Below are positions 57,398-64,000 of a stretch of 64,000 nt of DNA, piece after piece. How positions within the stretch are numbered: the first letter of the stretch is position 1; each line of letters opens with the position of its first letter. The DNA comes from Plantago ovata (Eukaryota; Streptophyta; Magnoliopsida; Lamiales; Plantaginaceae). Below the pieces are notes generated by a model. The model saw only the letters and a list, made by a program, of their open reading frames with translations. It made no database searches and was not told the DNA's origin. The stretch spans positions 111,785,982-111,849,981 of the forward strand of contig CM051457.1 in the NCBI GenBank assembly GCA_028274465.1, in the 5' to 3' direction. The position numbers and the translations under genes were made by a program.

Positions 57398-58819
57398 TTA
57401 GAGAACACTCTTCTCTCTGCAACATGTAATTGCTCCATGAAATATTTCTTGAAGCCCATTTTCAAACTTGAATCCACTTGCCAACAATTTCGTTGACGGA
57501 ATTCCTGAGAGTACGAGTGGAGATTCTTTCTCCCTAAATTATAACAAGGAAACGAAAAAAGTATTGTCAATTCACATTTAAAATTAATGGAGACTAAATT
57601 GTTAAATATATAAAGTAGAAAGTAGAAACAAATAGAAGGTCGGAGAATTTGGAACTTACACTATTTCGGCTGGCATTTGATACTCGGGATATTGGTTAGA
57701 GAAAAACGTGTACAAATCCTTTAGAGAGGTTTCGACACCGGTGCAGAGATATCTTCCTTTGGCGATGTGATTTTCAAAAACATGAATATGAGCTCTAGCA
57801 ACATCATCTACATGCACTATGGATGTGCGGTTAAGGAGTTGATAGAGATTCTCCTGTCCTGAATTATCCATCCCACATAAAATAAATTAAGTATTCAAGT
57901 AATTACATAAATTCAATTTCTGTTCAAAATCATTCAATATAATTCAGTTTTGTTCAGATTTGCCTAGTTGTATTTTATTCTACAAATAAATTCAGTTCAG
58001 GTCAGTTTCATTCAGTTCTATTCGATTCAGTTCAATTATGTTCAGTTCAATTATGTTCAATTTTGTTCAGATTAAAAATAACCGTTTCTTATTAGTATGT
58101 TTTACACTTTTACTTGAGCACTTAGCTAATTAATTAGATGTATCATAGGATTAGTTAACTTAAGATCCATAAATGGAATGAAAGTGCAGATCGAATTAAA
58201 CTATCATAAATAATGAAATCGATCTTTACTCGACAAGAACTGAATAATCCATGGCTACGAGACCTCAATAGACAATTAATTAGACTAGGAAACATACCGA
58301 GAACCAACCCCAAAGTGATACGCACAGTAACGGGAACATTTGGGCAAATGAAAGGGCCACTAATCCATGTAGGAAGCACTGAAACAAGATCTATTCCATG
58401 TTTCTCCGCAAACTCAAATGCAGCCTTTTCACTTAACGTCTTGGTCACTATATATGGTCCTAGAAACATGTTAGACCTTCGGACAAGTTCCACATCTGTC
58501 CAAGAGCTTTCGTCGATCAATTCAGTCGTGCCAGCCAATGCAGTTGCGCTTATACTAGATGTGAGCACGACGCGCTTCACAGTTTTCGCGTCAATACATG
58601 CTTGTAGCATGGCATGTATTGCATCAATGGCTCTTTTGGACTTTGTTTCTTCGGATTCTTTCTCCTCAAAGTCAAGTGGATGAGCCACGTGGAAAAGTCC
58701 AACGCATCCTATGATGGCTGCGGTGTAGCTGTCGGGTTGCTCAAGAGATGCGTTGAAGATTTGGAGCTTTTCTGACGCTCCTGGAAGATTTAAGAGGTAG
58801 CTGATGTCCCTCTTGTGCT
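57398..58819 (-). CDS. Cinnamoyl-CoA / dihydroflavonol reductase-like SDR, first exon missing
   Basis: Three minus-strand exons, 58298-58819, 57660-57858 and 57398-57533, join in frame with clean GT..AG sites and end at a TAA, giving about 284 residues. Visible are EHKRDISYLLNLPGASEKLQ, GCVGLFHVAHPLDF, RVVLTSSISA (catalytic Ser), YIVTK (catalytic Tyr-Lys), LPTWISGPFI, IVHVDDVARAHIHVFE, KGRYLC, YPEYQMPAEI and LSGIPSTKLLASGFKFENGL. This is the extended short-chain dehydrogenase family of vestitone reductase, DFR and cinnamoyl-CoA reductase-like enzymes, which reduce phenolic substrates with NADPH in the cytosol. The exon with the TGGTGYIAS-type NADP site (about 40 residues) is not found up to the Ty3/gypsy element. 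Either it lies beyond that element, with the element inside intron 1, or the gene is truncated. No damage within the three exons. Confidence 0.8.
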
Positions 58820-59455
58820 CTAGCAAGTGTTAGCAAATATAGATTTGTGGTGAATGATCTTCTTAGCTTAACAAATATCAAACTGTAAGTTGACAAATAT
58901 CAGAATCCTAATGAATCAAACTATTACATCTTACTACTACCGATCTAGATCTTGTTTAATTACATTTGAGCCCAACAAATATTTAATTTTGACTTGGAAA
59001 CACCATTTTGGTGAGCTTCTAACATCGGCGGCGGAGCTTAATTTTAACAATTTCGATTTCGATCTAGGGCTATTAACAGCTCCAAAATGGGGCTAATAAG
59101 TTCGGTGGAGTTCTAATGACTTTCTTTTTAAGGTATTGGTTGCAAATGTTTGTCAAGATCTTATGAGTTCATTTTGCTTAAACTTTTCAAAAGTTGATTC
59201 CAATAAAAAGGTTGAAATGAAGTGTTTCTGCTAAAAAATAAATAAAAATTGTTACTACTAAATTATTTTATTTAGCATTTAATTACTTTTCCTATTTATA
59301 TGGTGCATAATTTAAATACCCAGAAGCATATCATTTGATGTTTTTAGCTTACAACGGTAATATGCTTAATTTTAGAGAAGTTACCATAGTAGCAATGAGA
59401 CAAAACACTAAAACATTGAATAAAGATGTAAAAAAACCAGATAATCACCTTTAAT
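58820..59455. other. Upstream region or intron 1 of the reductase-like gene
   Basis: No exon with a Rossmann motif was found on the minus strand. Confidence 0.4.
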
Positions 59456-59837
59456 CTAAGAAGCACGGGATGGATACGGGTACGGATACGAATACGAGAC
59501 GGATACGTGGAAACGTCAAAATTAAAAAATATAGAATACAGATACATGTAGAATACGTTTAATTTATATAAATATTTTTAATATATTTAACATTTTAAGC
59601 TAAAGTTTTTTAAATATAGTGTATACTAACCAACCAAATAAAGAAAAAAAATCATATAAATGTCCAATAAACTCAAAAATACATATATCTTATATCTCAA
59701 CCGCATCATTATCATAAACACACACCATTATAGATTTAATTTAATTAAAAAATAGAGGAATACGTATCCCTCGAGTATCCGTCAGGATACGTTTCGTGCG
59801 GATACGTCATCCATTTTGAAGTCCCCGTGCTTCCTAG
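59456..59837. mobile_element. hAT MITE with perfect 8-bp target duplication
   Basis: Ends CTAAGAAGCACGGG (left) and, on the minus strand, CTAGGAAGCACGGG match at 13 of 14 bases. CCTTTAAT flanks both ends exactly (59448-59455 and 59838-59845). Inside the ends are GGATACG phrases in inverted arrangement. The 382-bp interior is non-coding. The intact duplication points to a fairly recent insertion. Confidence 0.9.
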
Positions 59838-59845
59838 CCTTTAAT

Positions 59846-60458
59846 AAAAATTTGCAAACACTACTTTACTTCAGGGTTCCATTTTTTTTTAGTACCAAAC
59901 TAACATTATTAATAACTAATAACGAAATGAATCATCTTGGTTGACCAATTACATTTTAGTCCACGATCTTGACCAACTCACGCTTTAAGCATTGTTCAAA
60001 AACTGATTTGTGGGCAGCCAAACGGCCTTAGAATTAAAAACAATAATAATAAAAATAATAAATAAAAATAAAAACATAAATAAAATGATAAAATACATAA
60101 AATAAAATAAAAATGATTTTAAAAACATCTTACTCTCTAAAGCTCTGTAACAGCCATAACTTTTTCTAGTACCGGAAGCTCCGACAAACTCCAAAAGCTA
60201 CAGATCGGGGCTTAGGGAAGGTACATAGAAGATGAAGGTAAAAAAAATAGCTTGTTTGGTTTGCACATTTTGAGTCTATGACAGTTTTGTAAGTAATGTC
60301 CGATCAACTCTCAAAATGAAATTTTTATTTTAGAATGGACTTCATTTCATAAGTGGCCCTAAAAATCAATTTTTTCTTACTTCAAGATATTTATATAAAT
60401 TCACATCAAATTCCCATCAAATAATAATGCATGTAAGTTATAATTTGTTTCAATATGA
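59846..60458. other. Spacer with AAT/AAATA low-complexity tract
   Basis: No gene. 60032-60125 is composed almost only of A and T with short AATAA and AAATA repeats. Confidence 0.5.
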
Positions 60459-63400
60459 TGTTATGAACAGACTACAACTATGCTACTGTAATTGCTTAAT
60501 ATCTACGCTACAGTACTGCTAAGAATTATACTAGAGAATATGCTAGAAAAGCTAATTTCATATATGATTTCAGATGCCCTTCAACAGAAGAATTACAGAT
60601 ATTTATACAGGATAAGGCTTGACTAATAACAAACCAGAGCTCACAAACTTAAAACGCGAATTACAGTACGGACGAATTAAGATAGAATTCGCTCCATAAC
60701 ATTCCATTCTCCTTCAGAAGCTTGTCCTCAAGCTCAAGTCTTCACTTTGCAGTTCAGTCTTCAAACCTGAATCCTGGAAATTTGGCCTTAAACTCATGGT
60801 AATCCTCCCAAGTAGCCTCTTCAGCAGGAAGGTGCTCCCATTCTACTAATACTTGGACCACAGCTGCATTATTTTTCTTCACCATTCTCCTAGCTACAAC
60901 CTTAACTGGAATTAACACCACTGAGCCTTCTTCATTCATTAAGGGTAGTGTGCCAGAAATGTTGTCAGTTAAGCCCACATGTAATTTCAGTTGCGAGACG
61001 TGAAACACAGGATGAATTCTACTACCAGCTGGAAGTTGAAGCTTATATGCCACTGCTCCTATTCTCTCCAACACCTGAAATGGTCCTGAATATTTAGGAC
61101 TTAGCTTCCAAACCTCACTGTTCCTGATAGAGAATTGTCTATATGGCTTCATCTTCAAATATACCCAATCTCCCACTTCCAATACTCTCTCAGTCCTGTA
61201 TTTATCAGCCATCAACTTCATCCTTTCCACTGCTAGCTTCAAATTTTCCTTTACTTTGGCTAAAATTTCTTCTCTTGCGGCTACCATTTCCCCTACTCCA
61301 TATACAGTTGCCTCACCGGAATTGCCAATGGTGATGGTAGCCGGTTTGTATCCAAACAATGCCTCAAAAGGACTCATTCCCAAGGAAGTATGAAAACAAC
61401 TATTATACCACCATTGCGCTAAAGCTAACCAAGTACTCCATTGCTTTGGCGACTGTCCACACATGCACCTCAAATAGTTTTCCAGACATTGGTTAACTCT
61501 CTCCGTCTGGCCATCGGTCTGTGGATGGTAAGCAGTACTCATAAGCCTTTGAATTCCCAGTTTGCTGAGCAATTCCTTCCAAAATGCACTAGTGAACACC
61601 TTATCCCGATCTGAAACTATACTCAAAGGTAACCCATGTAGCTTGCACACAGTATCGACAAACACTTTAGCAACTTGTGAAGCTGTGAAAGGGTGAGACA
61701 TGGGAATAAAATGTGAAAACTTGGTGAACCTGTCAACTATCACCAGTATAGTATCAAATCCTCCAGATTTAGGAAGCTTCTCAATAAAGTCCATTGATAT
61801 GTGCTGCCAAGCTTGTACCGGAATTGGTAAGGGCTGCAACATCCCAGGTGTTCTAACATGCTCCCCTTTACTCCTTTGGCAGACACCACACTCACTCACC
61901 ACTTTGACACATGTAGCTCTCAGGTTTGGCCAATCAAATGCAGCCTGAACTCTGTGACTGGTTGCTAATACACCAGAATGACCTCCCTCCACGCTACTAT
62001 GCAAGGTCTGAACAACCAATTCTCTGTAAGAGCCCCCAGAACCCACATACAGCTTCCCTTTATACCTTAACAGGCCATTAGACATATATATGAGTCCTAA
62101 ATTGGCCGGTGCAGTAGAGTATAGTAGTATTGCTTCTTCTGCAGCTGCATCTCCCACATAACTAGCCAATAGTTCCTGAATCCACTGGGGCTGTAAGCCG
62201 GATAGAGCCAACAACTCAACATCTTCATCTCTCACATCCCTTCTAGAAAGTGCATCCGCCACCTTATTATCCGGTCCCTTTTTATATTCAATTCTATACT
62301 CCAGTCCAAGCAACTTGGTCATGTACTTGTGCTGGATCGGAGTATGGAACTTTTGATGAACCAAAAATTTCAAGCTCCTTTGATCAGTACGAATCACAAA
62401 TGGAGCATGTAACAGGTATGCTCTCCACTTTTCCACTGCCAATATTATTGCCAAAAATTCTTTCTCATATATAGAGAGCCCCAAATTCTTTGGTCCTAAT
62501 CCTTTACTGACAAAGGCCAACGGGTGCTCTTGTTGCATCAATACAGCACCCAAACCACTGTAGCATGCGTCCGTTTCCACAACGAATTCTTTAGTAAAGT
62601 CTGGTAATTGCAGAACGGGCACTGAACACATCATTTCTTTTAATGACTCAAATGTACTTTGAGCTTCTGGCCCCCATTTGAATTGTCCTTTTCTGGTAAG
62701 GTCTGTCAGCACTTTAGCTCGGGCTCCATAGTTGGCACAAAATCTTCTATAGTAGCCAATCATACCTAAAAATCCTCTCAGCTGCTTCAATGTTGTCGGA
62801 ATTGGCCACTCTTTAATACAAGAAATTTTACCAGGGTCAACTGCTACGCCTTGTTTACTGATTACATGCCCTAGATACTCCACCTGGGCCACTCCAAAGG
62901 CGCATTTCAACCTTTTAGCAAACAAGGTATGTGATCTCAGTAATTCAAACACTCTCCATAAGTGTTCCTTGTGCTGTTCTACATTTTCACTGTACACCAA
63001 GATATCATCAAAGAATACAAGCACAAAATTTCCCAAACAATCCTTGAATACTTCGTTCATCATATTCTGGAAAGTAGCTGGTGCGTTGGTCAAGCCAAAA
63101 GGCATGACAGTGAACTCGTACAATCCAGAGGCGGTTACAAATGCAGTTTTTTCAATATCTTCAGGTCTCATCCTAACCTGATGATATCCAGCTCTCAAGT
63201 CAATTTTTGAAAAAATTGCAGCACCATGGAGTTCATCCAATAAGTCCTCCATCAACGGTATAGGATAACTATCTCTAATGGTAAGAGAATTAAGTCTCCT
63301 ATAGTCTACACAGAACCTCCAAGTCCCATCCTTCTTCTTTACCAGTAACACAGGGCTTGAAAAGGGAATGTGGCTTGGCTGTACAATGCCCATCTCTAAC

Positions 63401-64000
63401 ATTTCTTTCACTAACCTTTCTATCTCTTGTCTTTGAATGTAGGGATATCTGTATGCGGCCTGCTTAAAAGGCTCCACTCCCGGCTTCAAGTTGATTTTAT
63501 GGTCACATAACCTTAGAGGTGGCAAGGCAGTAGGAATAGCAAAGATATCCTCATACTTCAACAATAGCTCTGCTAATTCTCTATTATCAGTTTCTGACGA
63601 TTTGGCCTCTATGGAACTTATCATGCAGAAACAACTGAACAACACCCCTTCTTTCTTTGTAAAAGCCTTCACTAGGCTCTTGCCAGACATCATACTCATT
63701 GTTACAGCTGGTTGCAGACCTGGTACTAACACTTTTTCACCCAACAAATCAAATGTAATGGTGTGATTCTCATAGTCTAGTACCACTGGCCCCAATTTTT
63801 TCATGAGATCAACCCCTAGAACCATATCATAGCCTCCCAGAGGTAGTACTCCAACGCTAGCAGAAAATAAGTGGCCAGCCATCTCCCAACTCAGCTGAGG
63901 ACACTTGTAATTACATTCAATTTTTCCACCCCCCGCTACTGTTACTTGGAGAGGATTAGTCACCTCGAGCTCACATTTTATCCTATGTGCTGCACTTGTG
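60459..64000 (-). mobile_element. Ty3/gypsy chromovirus, 3' part, running off the right edge
   Basis: Read on the minus strand: end of the protease region, reverse transcriptase (FCVDYRRLN, FDDILVYS), RNase H (ETDACYSGLGAVL, DALSR), integrase with HHCC zinc finger and D,D,E core (SMDFIEKLP, VSDRDKVF, YHPQTDGQTERVN), and a C-terminal chromodomain (VLVEWEHLPAEEATWEDY). A purine tract AAGGAGAATGGAA precedes the 3' LTR at 60459-60701, which starts TGTTATGG and ends CATAACA (243 bp). The visible pol is open over about 1,069 residues, so the visible part looks whole. Gag, primer site and 5' LTR lie outside the window. The chromodomain and short LTR suggest the Reina-like group. A young insertion is likely, but LTR comparison is not possible here. 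Confidence 0.93.

Noticed and set aside
58213-58683. Plus-strand 156-residue open frame
   Set aside because: It is antisense to the reductase-like exon with catalytic motifs on the minus strand.

Overview
The window is nuclear DNA of a flowering plant. It has spliced genes with GT..AG introns, chloroplast-targeted proteins encoded in the nucleus, plant-only families (ATL RING-H2 ligase, PLS-type PPR, PMEI, SWEET, HIRD11-type dehydrin), AT-rich spacers and many transposable elements. Protein matches fit a eudicot. The style of the repeats suggests Caryophyllales, but that is a guess.

Layout. 0-11 kb: a small hAT-like element, the C-terminal end of an ALG8-like glucosyltransferase, a two-exon stress-response A/B-barrel (HS1-like) gene on the minus strand, and an intact ATL4-like RING-H2 gene. 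11.9-26.4 kb: two chloroplast genes in the same orientation. The first is a six-exon bL19c ribosomal protein gene whose first two exons are a copy of the transit-peptide exons of the second gene, a seven-exon chloroplast Cpn10. Between them is a 6.3 kb insertion flanked by a 12-bp direct repeat. It carries a FAR1-type exon pair from one end and an amplified array of small exons pointing in from the other. 27-30 kb: a hAT-like element and a 5'-truncated LINE with a clear 14-bp target duplication. 31-39.5 kb: two paralogous PMEI/invertase-inhibitor genes (one with an intron, one without) flanking two paralogous HIRD11-like dehydrins, a Stowaway-like MITE, a LINE remnant and an LTR-element remnant. 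40.9-48.1 kb: a block of decayed host genes on the minus strand. A CYP65/PUB49 cyclophilin pseudogene is fused to SWEET-like exons, and a 5'-truncated PPR (MEF13-like) pseudogene follows. 49.3-50.7 kb: a Cassandra-type LTR with 5S rRNA-like sequence, next to a broken Ty1/copia end. 52.9-57.2 kb: a second large element with inward-facing arms and terminal hairpins. 57.4-58.8 kb: three exons of a cinnamoyl-CoA/dihydroflavonol reductase-like gene lacking its first exon. 59.5-64 kb: a hAT MITE with perfect 8-bp target duplications, then a Ty3/gypsy chromovirus running off the right edge.

The strongest new observation is the bL19c gene. Its chloroplast import signal appears to have been taken from the neighbouring Cpn10 gene by partial duplication and in-frame splicing. 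Second are the two large composite elements with inward-facing gene arms and phrase-like repeats in their introns. Third is the SWEET-CYP65 fused pseudogene. All calls rest on reading the sequence and on remembered family sequences; no database search was run.
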